Shown one piece after another: positions 53,504 through 62,532 of a DNA stretch of 64,000 bases. The notes beneath the pieces were generated by a model. That model was not told the origin of the DNA. It worked only from the letters and a program-made list of their open reading frames with translations, and searched no databases. The stretch comes from MADRE3 sp963718195 (GTDB lineage Bacteria > Desulfobacterota > Desulfobulbia > Desulfobulbales > Desulfocapsaceae): the NCBI GenBank assembly GCA_963718195.1, contig CAVQYQ010000004.1, positions 62,001 through 126,000 on the forward strand, read 5' to 3'. Both the position numbers and the translations under genes were made by a program. The number at the start of each line of letters is the position of its first letter. The first letter of the stretch is position 1.

Positions 53504-54811
53504 TTAAATCAACCTGCTTGCAAAAACGTTAGTGATTATTTTCATTGCGGCCAGGTAGGTTTTACTTTTTTCAAATCTCGATTGGAGCGCCTGCTGCAGC
53601 ATCTCAAAATCGAGTACCTCTGTGTTTTTTGCCAGGATAGCGACAGCAGCCAGAGCCCAGTCCTGTTTATTGATTTTCATAGCACCAAAATCAACGTCAA
53701 GAACTCTGGCCCGAGTCTCAGGGAGTTCGACGCCTTTTGCCCGGATAATCTGGCAATCGGACTGCAATCCGGCAATAACCGCTTTCCGCCTCTGAACTCC
53801 CTCATGACTCAGGGCCAATACAACATCTGGAGATTCCAGACCCGAATAACCTATCTTTTCTGGATCAATGAGAATTTCACTCACCGACGGTCCCCGAAGA
53901 ACGGTAATGTCATAATCACTCTTCATCGATACATTCATGCCTGCAGCCAGTCCTGCACAACAGACGATATCTCCTGCAGTGACAATCCTCATCCCCGCAC
54001 TGCCAAGAATAGCCACCTCATGACGCTGATAATCGAGCCTGTCAACGCTCTTTTCGACAGTGACCGGAGCGGGAAAGTCCTGGATCTTTGTCGCCAGTTC
54101 ACGGTAACGTGAGCCATACTCGGGTCTCTGGTTCCTGGTAACGACACCGTTGGTTGGTGCCATCTCCGCAGTCATCTGATCGAGTATTGCAGGTGTTAAG
54201 CGGTTCTGTTTCGTATAGCGCCCGGTGCATAGGCCAAGGGTCTCGACAACTGCAAAACCTTTGTGGCTTATGGCCCGGACGATATAATCTGAAAGCTCCC
54301 GGTCCAGGGCAGAACATCTCGCCACAAAGGTTGCCCCACTGCTCTCAGCGATTGCACAGATATCAATGGGACTCTCCACCTGATTGAGAAACGCTGAGCT
54401 CACCACCGCCTCTGTGGGGGTTGTAGGAGAAAACTGCCCTCCTGTCATACCAAAATTGAAATTGTTCAAGACAAGCAGGGTGATATCCAGATTTCGCCTG
54501 CATGCAGAGAGAACATGCGCCCCGCCGATACCCAACCCACCATCTCCCATTGTCACGATAACAGTGAGTTCCGGATCAGCCAGTTTCAGTCCGGTTGCAT
54601 AGGTGAGGGCGCGACCGTGAACACCATGGAGGGCGTGAACATTGAAAAAGGTATCAAAGAGCCCGGAGCAACCGATATCAGTGACGATAACCACCTTGTC
54701 CGCCTGCAGTTTCAGGCTGACCATGGCCTGGTCAAGCCTGGTGGCAATCGTTTCGTGAGTGCAGCCTGGACAATAAACCGGGGGACGACCTTTGTTCAGA
54801 AAACTACCCAT
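53504..54811 (-). CDS. 2-oxoacid:ferredoxin oxidoreductase beta-gamma fusion
   Basis: ATG 54811 (MGSFLNKGRPPVYCPGCTHE) has GGAGG 9 bp before it and overlaps the korA stop by 8 bp; 435 aa. The beta half (about 1-265) has YCPGC, VTDIGCSGLFD, the ThDP motif GDGGLGIGGAHVL with LNNFNFGMTGGQFSP, and a late Cys in GLCTGRY. The gamma half (about 265-435) begins RHEVAILGSAGMRIVTAGDI and ends with LDFEMLQQALQSRFEKSK. Two subunits fused into one chain is the point of note. With KorA it would convert a 2-oxoacid to acyl-CoA and reduced ferredoxin; operon context points to 2-oxoadipate to glutaryl-CoA. Confidence 0.88.
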   Translation of the reverse strand: MGSFLNKGRPPVYCPGCTHETIATRLDQAMVSLKLQADKVVIVTDIGCSGLFDTFFNVHALHGVHGRALTYATGLKLADPELTVIVTMGDGGLGIGGAHVLSACRRNLDITLLVLNNFNFGMTGGQFSPTTPTEAVVSSAFLNQVESPIDICAIAESSGATFVARCSALDRELSDYIVRAISHKGFAVVETLGLCTGRYTKQNRLTPAILDQMTAEMAPTNGVVTRNQRPEYGSRYRELATKIQDFPAPVTVEKSVDRLDYQRHEVAILGSAGMRIVTAGDIVCCAGLAAGMNVSMKSDYDITVLRGPSVSEILIDPEKIGYSGLESPDVVLALSHEGVQRRKAVIAGLQSDCQIIRAKGVELPETRARVLDVDFGAMKINKQDWALAAVAILAKNTEVLDFEMLQQALQSRFEKSKTYLAAMKIITNVFASRLI

Positions 54812-55919
54812 TACCAATCACCTCCGTAACCTTCCGAGGAGATATCAGCACACCATCCATCTGGCCAAAAAACTCCACCTCTTTGTCACACAATACCCGC
54901 CTGATTTCCCGGACATATTGGCCCAGGTTCATTTCAAAGACGATAACTCGACGAAATTGCCCACCCTTTTCCTTGAGCAGCTGCTCAGGTACAGGCCAGA
55001 GCGTCTTCAGGGTGAGGGTTGAAACAGCGACACCACTCTGGGCAAGCACCTTCACTGCCTCCGCTACAGCACAGGAAGTGATACCATAACTTATGATCAG
55101 GATCTCTGAATGTTCCTTTATGTCTGCCTCAAAAAGTGTGATTCTCGGGCCGGCACTGTCAATTTTATCCCGCAGTCGTTCATTGTTCTGGGCAATCACC
55201 ACAGGGTCAGTCGTTATATAACCATCCGGGCCATGAGTCGAGGAGGTGATTCTCACCAGCGTCTTACCGCCAACAGGAAGAAATGGCGGAGAACTGCCTG
55301 GTGCAGCAGCAAATGGCAGGTACGTTTTCCCGGTGAAGCGTTTTCTCTCGATAACCGGCGGCAGATCGATATTCTCAAGATCGACACTCTGCTTTGTCAG
55401 GCCGATCTCCTTGTTGGACGCAATGAAGACGGGACACCTGAATTCTTCAGCATAGTTGAAGGCGTGGGCCGCCAGGACATAGCAGTCTGTAACATCTGTT
55501 GGGGCAAGGACAATGACCGGTACTCCCCCGGTACTGCCCCATCTCAGGAACTGGATATCACTGTCCGCTCCTCTGGTTGCCGAACCGGTTGAAGGGCCGA
55601 GTCTTTGTACGTCTACTATAACCAGCGGAGTTTCACTGCCGAGGGCAAAAGAGATATGCTCGCTGTAGAGGCTGATACCAGGGCCCGAGGTCGCGGTGAG
55701 CGCTTTTCTACCGGCAATGGAAGCGCCAATGCAATAGCCCATGGAAGCGATTTCATCTTCCCCCTGCAGACAGATGCCGCCCCGTGGCGGCAGCATTCTC
55801 AACATATTGTTGAAGATCGTCGTTGCCGGAGTGATAGGATAGCCTGCGAAGAAGTTGCAGCCGGCAGCGATTGCACCTCTTGCCAGCGCCTCGTTACCTT
55901 CCATAAATGACAGGGCCAT
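54804..55919 (-). CDS. korA: 2-oxoacid:ferredoxin oxidoreductase alpha subunit (KorA type)
   Basis: 371 aa. GNEALARGAIAAGCNFFAGY and PITPATTIFNNMLRMLPPRG, GEDEIASMGYCIGASIAG, TATSGPGISLYSEHISFA, QRLGPSTGSATRGADSD and the CoA-contact TFALxx-type SSTHGPDGYITTDPVVIAQN. This is the KorA/VorB class (2-oxoglutarate and related acids), without the ferredoxin subunit. First gene of the five-gene operon; a 14-bp palindrome (55949-55962) lies 30 bp upstream. The specific substrate is inferred from neighbours. Confidence 0.88.
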   Translation of the reverse strand: MALSFMEGNEALARGAIAAGCNFFAGYPITPATTIFNNMLRMLPPRGGICLQGEDEIASMGYCIGASIAGRKALTATSGPGISLYSEHISFALGSETPLVIVDVQRLGPSTGSATRGADSDIQFLRWGSTGGVPVIVLAPTDVTDCYVLAAHAFNYAEEFRCPVFIASNKEIGLTKQSVDLENIDLPPVIERKRFTGKTYLPFAAAPGSSPPFLPVGGKTLVRITSSTHGPDGYITTDPVVIAQNNERLRDKIDSAGPRITLFEADIKEHSEILIISYGITSCAVAEAVKVLAQSGVAVSTLTLKTLWPVPEQLLKEKGGQFRRVIVFEMNLGQYVREIRRVLCDKEVEFFGQMDGVLISPRKVTEVIGNG

Positions 55920-55948
55920 TTGATCGCCTCGACTTAAGGAACAGTATC

Positions 55949-55962
55949 TATCTGATCAGATA
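55949..55962. promoter_or_regulatory. 14-bp palindrome, candidate operator of the lysine operon
   Basis: TATCTGATCAGATA is an exact palindrome, with another ATCAGATT half-site about 5 bp after it. It lies in the 205-bp gap between korA and the divergent GntR/FCD gene, 30 bp upstream of korA. Position and symmetry fit a GntR-family operator; no binding evidence. Confidence 0.6.
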
Positions 55963-56124
55963 TTTAATCAGATTTCTAATTATATTTTATAACAAATACA
56001 TCATACCCTGTACCTATGTCAAGTAATATCAAATATATACAGCGTCATACTGGTGCCAGCAATGATGTTTTAACTATCTATTTATACTTGATTATTCTGA
56101 TCCTTTGATCTACTAGTACTATTC

Positions 56125-56823
56125 ATGAACCAAAAAAACAAAGAGAAGAAACTGAGTCCTGGAGAGAGTGCCCAGAAGGCATATATGGGTATCAGGCGCA
56201 TGTTTTTCGTCAACGATATCAATCCGGGACAAAAGATATCCTATGGTGATCTCGCAAAACGTCTGGGAATGAGCACAACTCCCGTCATTCAGGCCCTGAA
56301 GAGACTTGAGGACCAGGGGCTGGTCCGGCATGAACCCAATCGCGGCTATTTCACCGAGGAAATCAGCCTGAAAGAAATTATCGAAATCTATGATTTCAGA
56401 GAAATCATCGAAGTATCGCTCTTGCCGGAAACAATGGCCAGGATGAACAAGACACGCCTCAACGCTTTGAAAAAAAGTCTGGACAATCACCTGAAAGCTG
56501 TGCGGGACATCTACCTCAAGGAGCGTTTGTTAAAAGATATGGCGTTTCACCTGAAACTGGCAACTCTGTCCGGCTGCACCATACAGGTAAATGCTTTGAA
56601 ATCGCTCTTTGACCTCCTCTATCTCAAGTACCGGGGCCATGTCTTGTTCCTGACCCCTATGGATACCGTGGACTCGGAGCACAGGCAACTCTATGAACAT
56701 ATCGCGGTCTCGGACCTTGAAGGTGCGACCGCGATCCTGCAAAAGCATATTGCCAACGTCAAGGGGCATGCCATTGCCAGTATCAAGAGATTCAACAAGG
56801 AGAAATCACTGAAAATCATTTGA
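56125..56823 (+). CDS. GntR-family regulator with FCD domain
   Basis: 232 aa. Winged helix at about 15-85: VNDINPGQKISYGDLAKRLG, MSTTPVIQALKRLEDQGLVR, HEPNRGYFTEE. FCD-type all-helical domain afterwards: EIIEIYDFREIIEVSLLPET, MAFHLKLATLSG (His ligand) and HRQLYEHIAVSDLEGATAIL with HIANVKGH. Divergent from korA and probably the local regulator of the lysine operon, with an acid or acyl-CoA intermediate as effector; inference. Convergent with the ExeA-OmpA gene. Confidence 0.9.
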   Translation: MNQKNKEKKLSPGESAQKAYMGIRRMFFVNDINPGQKISYGDLAKRLGMSTTPVIQALKRLEDQGLVRHEPNRGYFTEEISLKEIIEIYDFREIIEVSLLPETMARMNKTRLNALKKSLDNHLKAVRDIYLKERLLKDMAFHLKLATLSGCTIQVNALKSLFDLLYLKYRGHVLFLTPMDTVDSEHRQLYEHIAVSDLEGATAILQKHIANVKGHAIASIKRFNKEKSLKII

Positions 56824-56853
56824 GTGGCTATCCTGGCTCTCTCAACATTTTTT

Positions 56854-58698
56854 TCAGGGTCTGACCACCTCTACCTCTACCCGTCTGTTCAGACGTCTGC
56901 CTTCTCGTGTTGCGTTGTCGGCAATAGGATTTTGGCTTCCATAGCCGTTTACAGTCATCCGGCCTGGATCGATTCCCAGCCCCAGGAGATAACTCTTGAC
57001 CATGGTGGCTCGGACGAGCGATAGTCTATTATTGTATTCATCTGGTCCAGCAGAGTCGGTATAACCGATAATATCGAGCGAAACGCTTGGCTGGTTTTTG
57101 ATACTGAGCCCCAGCTTAATGAGCTGATCGAGGTTGGACGTTGAAAAATCATTTGAATTATTTTCAAATCGGATGACAACGTTTTCCTCCTCTTCTCCCG
57201 GGGGCGATTCAACCACCAGTATTTCAGACAACTCCACAGATTGTGTTTCCTGGCTCGCGGCAGGGCTCTGCGATCCTGTAGCTGGAGATACTGTTTCTGG
57301 CTGTTCACTAGGAGCAGATGCTGTGTATGTCGTGTCCTGTTCCTCTTGAGTCTCCTCTGCTTGCCTAACTGAAGGCTCCTCTTTGTTTTCCTGAATGTCT
57401 GTTTCAGGGGCTGTTGAGAGTGTATTGAGCTCCGACTCCACATCATCGCCTGCTGTTGTCACCCCTATTGACTGGGCTGCAACTTCCAGTTCAGCATTGT
57501 CTGACTCATTAGTATCTGCAGCTATCGGCGCAGGTTGAGCCTCCACACCTGTCGTTTCCGTATTTTCTAATGCAATTTCAGAATAACGTTTCTCCACAGC
57601 ACCATCAACAACCACTGGCTCGGCTTGTTTTGACAGTTCGCCGCCCTCTTCCGGTCGCTGCTCCACCGGACTCACATCAGATTTACTGAAAAGATGTTCC
57701 ACACCGCGCTGATATGATGAGACGATTTTCCCCGAAAGATCAGGGTTCACCAGGGTCACAGCAATAACCGACAGCAGCATTACTGATAGCAAAGAAAGAG
57801 CGAGAGCCGGCCCGCTCAGACGGAACTGTCTGCCCTTAGAATCGTTTTCCTGATTCAGCGTGCCCTTTCTTCCCGATTGAGATGATTGATTGTACTGTGG
57901 TATCGCTATATCTTTGACGCATTCTTTGACGATCTTTTCATCAATCTTCTCTTTTTCACCAATATAGCCGGTGAGCAGGCAGTGGTCGCATATCACATTA
58001 ATTCGTCGTGGAATCCCCCCGGAATAAACAGCAATAGCCTTTATCGCCGACGGGCTGAAAAGTGACCGAGATGCTCCGGCGACTTTGAGACGATGCCTGA
58101 CGTAGAGTTTCGTCTCCTCCAGCGAGAGCGGACTGATCTGGTAGTTGAGCGTGATACGCTGAGTTACCGCTCGGTTTTCAGGTCTATGAAGTATTTCATT
58201 AAACTCGTTCTGCCCGACAAAGAATATATTGAGCAGATGATTACCATCGCGATGAATGTTCGATAATAACCGTATTTCCTCGAGCAGATCCTGGGTCAGG
58301 AGTTGGGCCTCATCAACAATGAGAAGAGCCTTCTTATCCTGCTTATAAACGGTTTCCAGGAACCACCCGAAATGGAGGAGAAATGATCCTTTTGAGGTAA
58401 ATTCACCATCGATGTGAAAGGCCTGGGCAATGTAATTGAGGAAATCGATCAGCTCCAGCCTTGGATCAGGAACAGAGGCATAGTAGACATCATTGCCCAG
58501 GCTCTCAAGCAGGGTGTTAATCAACGTGGTTTTACCGGTACCGACATCCCCTGTCAGCAACATCAGGCCCTTGTTATCGATAACACTGTATCTCAGGGTT
58601 GCCAGCGCTTCCTTATGCTTTTCCCCAAGCCATATAAAGGAAGGGTCGGAAGATATCTGAAACGGTTTTGTATCCAGTTTATAAAAATCGGTATACAT
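56854..58698 (-). CDS. ExeA-type AAA ATPase fused to an OmpA peptidoglycan-binding domain
   Basis: 614 aa. AAA part (1-265): FYKLDTKPFQISSDPSFIWL, Walker A GDVGTGKT (50-57), Walker B ALLIVDEAQLLTQD, and SPLSLEETKLYVRHRLKVAG with sensor SGGIPRRIN. A single TM helix (LALSLLSVMLLSVIAVTLV) at about 300-318, then a long Pro/Glu/Thr-rich linker, then OmpA_C: NQPSVSLDIIGYTDSAGPDE, YNNRLSLVRATMVKSYLLGL and RRLNRRVEV. ExeA proteins help push secretion machines through peptidoglycan but carry a different wall-binding domain; here OmpA_C takes its place. No other secretion gene is adjacent. Confidence 0.9.
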   Translation of the reverse strand: MYTDFYKLDTKPFQISSDPSFIWLGEKHKEALATLRYSVIDNKGLMLLTGDVGTGKTTLINTLLESLGNDVYYASVPDPRLELIDFLNYIAQAFHIDGEFTSKGSFLLHFGWFLETVYKQDKKALLIVDEAQLLTQDLLEEIRLLSNIHRDGNHLLNIFFVGQNEFNEILHRPENRAVTQRITLNYQISPLSLEETKLYVRHRLKVAGASRSLFSPSAIKAIAVYSGGIPRRINVICDHCLLTGYIGEKEKIDEKIVKECVKDIAIPQYNQSSQSGRKGTLNQENDSKGRQFRLSGPALALSLLSVMLLSVIAVTLVNPDLSGKIVSSYQRGVEHLFSKSDVSPVEQRPEEGGELSKQAEPVVVDGAVEKRYSEIALENTETTGVEAQPAPIAADTNESDNAELEVAAQSIGVTTAGDDVESELNTLSTAPETDIQENKEEPSVRQAEETQEEQDTTYTASAPSEQPETVSPATGSQSPAASQETQSVELSEILVVESPPGEEEENVVIRFENNSNDFSTSNLDQLIKLGLSIKNQPSVSLDIIGYTDSAGPDEYNNRLSLVRATMVKSYLLGLGIDPGRMTVNGYGSQNPIADNATREGRRLNRRVEVEVVRP

Positions 58699-59002
58699 TT
58701 ATCGTGGTATTCGGGTGCTTAAATTAATGTTGAACGTCGGTCCTAAAACAGATTACCCCTTAAAACCGTTTTCCTCATGTGAGCCGTCACAGACAGACTT
58801 CTTTTTTACCTCCCCAGCGGCGAAGTGTGAAGTGATCAGCCGGAGGCAGCAATCTGTCTGAATCCTGATCGTCTATCAGCACAATGGTACCCTGACAATT
58901 AAGAGGCCCGTCTTTGTCAATAACTATCTATGTAACTTCGTAGTAATCACTATATGCTGTATCATCAACTATATAACGTAATGGTCCCGAAGGACAATTT
59001 TT
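58699..59002. other. 304-bp intergenic region
   Basis: Upstream of the ExeA-OmpA gene and after the pirin stop. AT-rich at 58910-58985; otherwise no gene, repeat or hairpin that I can support. Confidence 0.4.
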
Positions 59003-59857
59003 TTAGGTGTGCTTAATAAAGGTCTCGTTTTGTAATTCCTTAAATGCCAACTCAAGCTCATCATGCGTATTCATCACGATCGGTCCCCTCCAGGCGATAG
59101 ATTCTTTAAGCGGCCGCCCGGAGATCAGCAAGAAACGCAGCTGAATATCGCCGGCTGTGACTTCCAGTTCATCACCATCCCCAAAGAGCAGCAATGTCTG
59201 ATTTGCAACAGCAGTCCCATCAACACTCCCTTCTCCATCAATTACATAAAGAAATGTCGTGTATCCACGCTTGGTGCTATGGATAAATTGTGTTCCGGCC
59301 GGAACCAGACAGTCAAGATACTGCGGATCAATGACAATATCGTCTGCAGGACCTGAAACCCCGGAAACCGTACCTGCGATAATCTTGATCTTTGCCCCGC
59401 TTGCCAATTCTACTTCCGGGATAGCTGCCGAGGGGATATCACGGTAGCGAGGGTCCATCATTTTCTGATCAGCGGGAAGATTGGCCCACAACTGAAAACC
59501 ATACATCGAGCCCCTGTCGTCACCTTTCGGCATCTCCTGGTGAATAATGCCGCTGCCCGCTGTCATCCACTGCACATCGCCTGAGGATATAACACCCCTG
59601 TTTCCGAGACTGTCACCATGCTCGACATCACCTCTTAAAACATAGGTTATGGTTTCTATTCCTCTATGGGGATGCCAGGGAAAACCGCTCAAGAATTCCT
59701 CCGGGACATCAGAACGAAAATCATCCAGCAGAAGAAATGGATCAAAACGTGATGTGTCATGAAAGCCAAAGACTCTTCGCAGATGAACCCCTGCCCCCTC
59801 GATAACAGGTTCTCCCCGATAGACCTTTTCAACGTTTCGCCGTATGGGACTATTCAT
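59003..59857 (-). CDS. pirin-family cupin protein
   Basis: 284 aa. N-terminal cupin with the metal-site pattern HPHRGIETITYVLRGDVEHG and DSLGNRGVISSGDVQWMTAG, followed by GIIHQEMPKGDDRGSMYGFQ. The C-terminal pirin domain has GEGSVDGTAVANQTLLLFGD. Bacterial pirins are metal-binding proteins with quercetinase or regulatory activity. No partner genes; role here unknown. Confidence 0.92.
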   Translation of the reverse strand: MNSPIRRNVEKVYRGEPVIEGAGVHLRRVFGFHDTSRFDPFLLLDDFRSDVPEEFLSGFPWHPHRGIETITYVLRGDVEHGDSLGNRGVISSGDVQWMTAGSGIIHQEMPKGDDRGSMYGFQLWANLPADQKMMDPRYRDIPSAAIPEVELASGAKIKIIAGTVSGVSGPADDIVIDPQYLDCLVPAGTQFIHSTKRGYTTFLYVIDGEGSVDGTAVANQTLLLFGDGDELEVTAGDIQLRFLLISGRPLKESIAWRGPIVMNTHDELELAFKELQNETFIKHT

Positions 59858-59960
59858 GATTTTCTCCTTTTAAATGATGTCCTGAACCAATATTTTCTGG
59901 GGTTATGGAATATATGCTGTGCCGAGAAGTGCGAAACGTGTTGCCAATAACCAGGCGCTG

Positions 59961-60350
59961 TTATTTATTCGGCATCAGGTGAAAACGGACCTGTATGTTC
60001 TCAACATCCAGTGTATCCGGGATTGGAGGGTACGGCTCCATTTCCGCCAGCGCTTTCAATGCATAGTCATTGTACACCTGGTCCGATGATAATTTGAGTA
60101 TCTTCTGTTCAATGATACGGCCTTCTCTGTCCAGTATCAAATCGAGCTGAACTGAATAAAACTGGTTATCAAGTGTTTTCTTGTAGGACCACTGTTTATT
60201 GACGTATTCCTGTACGGTTTTCATATAGAGGAGTCTCGAGTCGCCAGATTGCAGGGACGCCGGTTGCGTTTCCTTCTGCGCACAAGAGATACCAGCAGAA
60301 ATAAACAAAAAAATGAGCGCAAAAAAGAACGTGACTGTTTTTATATGCAT
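59961..60350 (-). CDS. exported TonB-C-like protein
   Basis: 129 aa. N-terminal signal peptide (VTFFFALIFLFISAGISCAQ, with a possible lipobox at ISC). The rest resembles a TonB/TolA C-terminal domain: YVNKQWSYKKTLDNQFYSVQ, LDLILDREGRIIEQKILKLS, ALAEMEPYPPIPDTLD and IQVRFHLM. Lacks the TonB N-terminal anchor and Pro-rich spacer, so it is a free periplasmic or lipid-anchored version. Role unknown. Confidence 0.8.
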   Translation of the reverse strand: MHIKTVTFFFALIFLFISAGISCAQKETQPASLQSGDSRLLYMKTVQEYVNKQWSYKKTLDNQFYSVQLDLILDREGRIIEQKILKLSSDQVYNDYALKALAEMEPYPPIPDTLDVENIQVRFHLMPNK

Positions 60351-60663
60351 ACCTGATCCTCTTATTTCTTTATCCTACAGTGGTCCGTGCAAATGATAGA
60401 TGTCAACGCTACTCGCAATGAACAAAGAGAGTAAAGACTCTTTTGAAAATGTTATAGTGCTCAACAGGATACTGCATTACCTCCAATTGAGCAATCGTAT
60501 CGGGTTACCTGGCATTGACAGTTTTGACGCTTTGACGTTCTTTGTTTCAGTGACAGACGTCACAAGGTACCTATCAGCGATTGCAAACAACTGTCTATGA
60601 GCAATGAAGGAGGGAGGGAGGGTATTACTTGCGAAGATACGGTTGGTGAATCATCGGCTGCAG
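60351..60663. other. 313-bp intergenic region
   Basis: Between the TonB-C-like gene and the beta-helix protein gene. A 66-codon plus-strand frame at 60400-60600 lacks a ribosome site and known domain, so I leave it out. AGGAGGGAGGGAGGG lies at about 60607-60621, close to nothing that would use it. Confidence 0.4.
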
Positions 60664-61930
60664 CTATTGTTGAGCATCAACCATCAACCGAAGTCCGTTA
60701 ATGACATCAAAGAGATCGACGTTGTGGTCGTAGACGATATCACCTTTTTTTCTCACATAGTCTGAGAGTTCCTGCGGTTTGGATTCGGATACAACCTGTA
60801 ATGTGTAGATGATTTCAGCAAGGCCGATTTTACTGTCTCCGTTGACATCAACAGCTATATAACTGGGAGTTTCCGCCCCACCGATTGATGAGTTAACGAG
60901 TTGCGGATCACCCCTGCCCAGATAAAAAATTCCAGGATACCCCACCGTCTCAAATGTGCCTTTCGGGTTATTCCACAATGCCGAGTTTTCAATCCGCAGC
61001 GTACCTGTTAAATTGTTGCTCACAAAAAAAATGGCTGTTCCGCCCTCAGTTGGCAGAATTGTCATGAATTGCTGTACCGCAGAGACTGAGGGTAAAGGTG
61101 TTGCCATCGTTGTATATCGCCCCGCCACTGCCGCCACCAGGTGTTCCTGGTTGCGCCGGGTTTGCACCGTAACCGATTGCGCTGTTGTGACTGAACAGGC
61201 TGTTTATCACCGTGTAGGAAACACCAATACTACTGATTCCGCCACCATTGGAACAAGAGTTGCCAAGCCCTTCCCCACCCCCGAAGACACTGTCAACAAT
61301 ATAGACGGGGAGATCGTTGTACTGGCTGAAAACCCGGATCGCTGCTCCCCCGATATCGGGTCCGGTACTGTCGCAGACATTGTTGATGAACCTGCAGTGT
61401 ACCGCTTTAAATCGCCCACCCCGGACAAATATCGCACCACCACCCCCGGGATCCGTGTCATCTGCTAATCCGCTCGCGTTGCCATCTTTGAATATCAGGT
61501 TCTGGACGGTGAGCCGCGGGTGATCCTGGTCCTGACAATGAGATGTTGTCCAGACCTGGGCCGGGTCGCATGTGTTCATATAAAGGATCCGAACCAGCCC
61601 ACCGCCGCTCAGAGTAATTTTATCTCCACCGTCAATGACGATATCAGGCAGCTCTGTATTATTGAACACCTTCGCCGTCTCACTCAGGGTGATGGTCATC
61701 GGCTCGGGTCCGCAATCAAATGTTATGACGCCACCGCTTGCGACAGCAGCAACAAACGCTGCCGAGGTACAACTCTCTGGCGTTCCATCTCCAACAACGA
61801 TGTCGGGGTGAGAACTATCCTCTTGTTGTGCATCGGGTGGAATAGCACAGGTAAAAGCTTCTGCGGATAGTGTGCTGAAGACTGCTAAACAGAAACAGCC
61901 CAAAATATGCAGGATAGAACGTGTCCGCAC
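60664..61930 (-). pseudogene. exported parallel beta-helix surface protein with EF-hand/dockerin-like loop, frameshifted
   Basis: Frame one from ATG 61930: signal peptide (HILGCFCLAVFSTLSAEAFT), then Pmp-like repeats GGAIFVRGGRFKAVHCRFIN and GGAIYNDGNTFTLSL to NSAN and TGA at 61046. The next part (EGGTAIFFVSNNLTGTLRIE, SALWNN) is in another frame and ends with a calcium-loop VDVNGDSKIGLAEIIYTLQV near 60818-60870. One extra T before GAGGGCGG near 61048 explains the shift; without it 421 aa. Looks like a secreted adhesin or polysaccharide-active protein of unknown target. Confidence 0.8.
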
Positions 61931-61954
61931 AAAATCACCTATAATCAGTCATCT

Positions 61955-62368
61955 TCAGGGTTCTGTGAAGGAGACCGCAGAATCGTTGTCAAAGCTCTGA
62001 GCTGCGATCTGTTCTTCAATATTTTTCTGGAGCGTATGGTTTGAATCATCCAGCAATTTAATAACTTTGCCCTGAAGCGATATTGCCAGCTGCTGTTTTT
62101 TGATCTCTGATTTAAGATTCTTGATATCGCTGCTGAGCCGTTCCCTTTCTCTCTCAGAATCCTGGAGCTTTCGTTTCAGCTCTGCAACAACCGGATCTTC
62201 TCCTGACGTGACTTCACCGTTTTTTTCATGGGAAAAAAAACGCTTATGGGCGCGACTATAGGCATCGCTTATCGAGTTAAAAGAGCTCTTCTCACCACAA
62301 GACGATAGAAAAACTGTCAAGAGCAGGATAACTGCCCATTTTATAAATTGAGCGTACATAAAAAACAA
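61955..62368 (-). CDS. coiled-coil lipoprotein
   Basis: 137 aa. N-terminal hydrophobic segment (WAVILLLTVFLSSCG) ends with an LSSC lipobox, then a soluble part with long charged helix DPVVAELKRKLQDSERERER and SDIKNLKSEIKKQQLAISLQ, a heptad pattern. No enzyme motif. Could be an envelope tether or a spacer protein. Not clearly in an operon with its neighbours. Confidence 0.8.
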   Translation of the reverse strand: MFFMYAQFIKWAVILLLTVFLSSCGEKSSFNSISDAYSRAHKRFFSHEKNGEVTSGEDPVVAELKRKLQDSERERERLSSDIKNLKSEIKKQQLAISLQGKVIKLLDDSNHTLQKNIEEQIAAQSFDNDSAVSFTEP

Positions 62369-62532
62369 TAGCTCCTCTACATCTATCAGGGCAAATCTTT
62401 TCGAGCACCCGCCTGTCTAAATACCTGTTCTGCCTATTTCATTCTTTTATTCTTAAACTGCCGGCGCTACAATAATAGAGGCAAGAGCATCAGATAGAGC
62501 CCCGTCAATTAATTTTCTTATATCATATCCTG

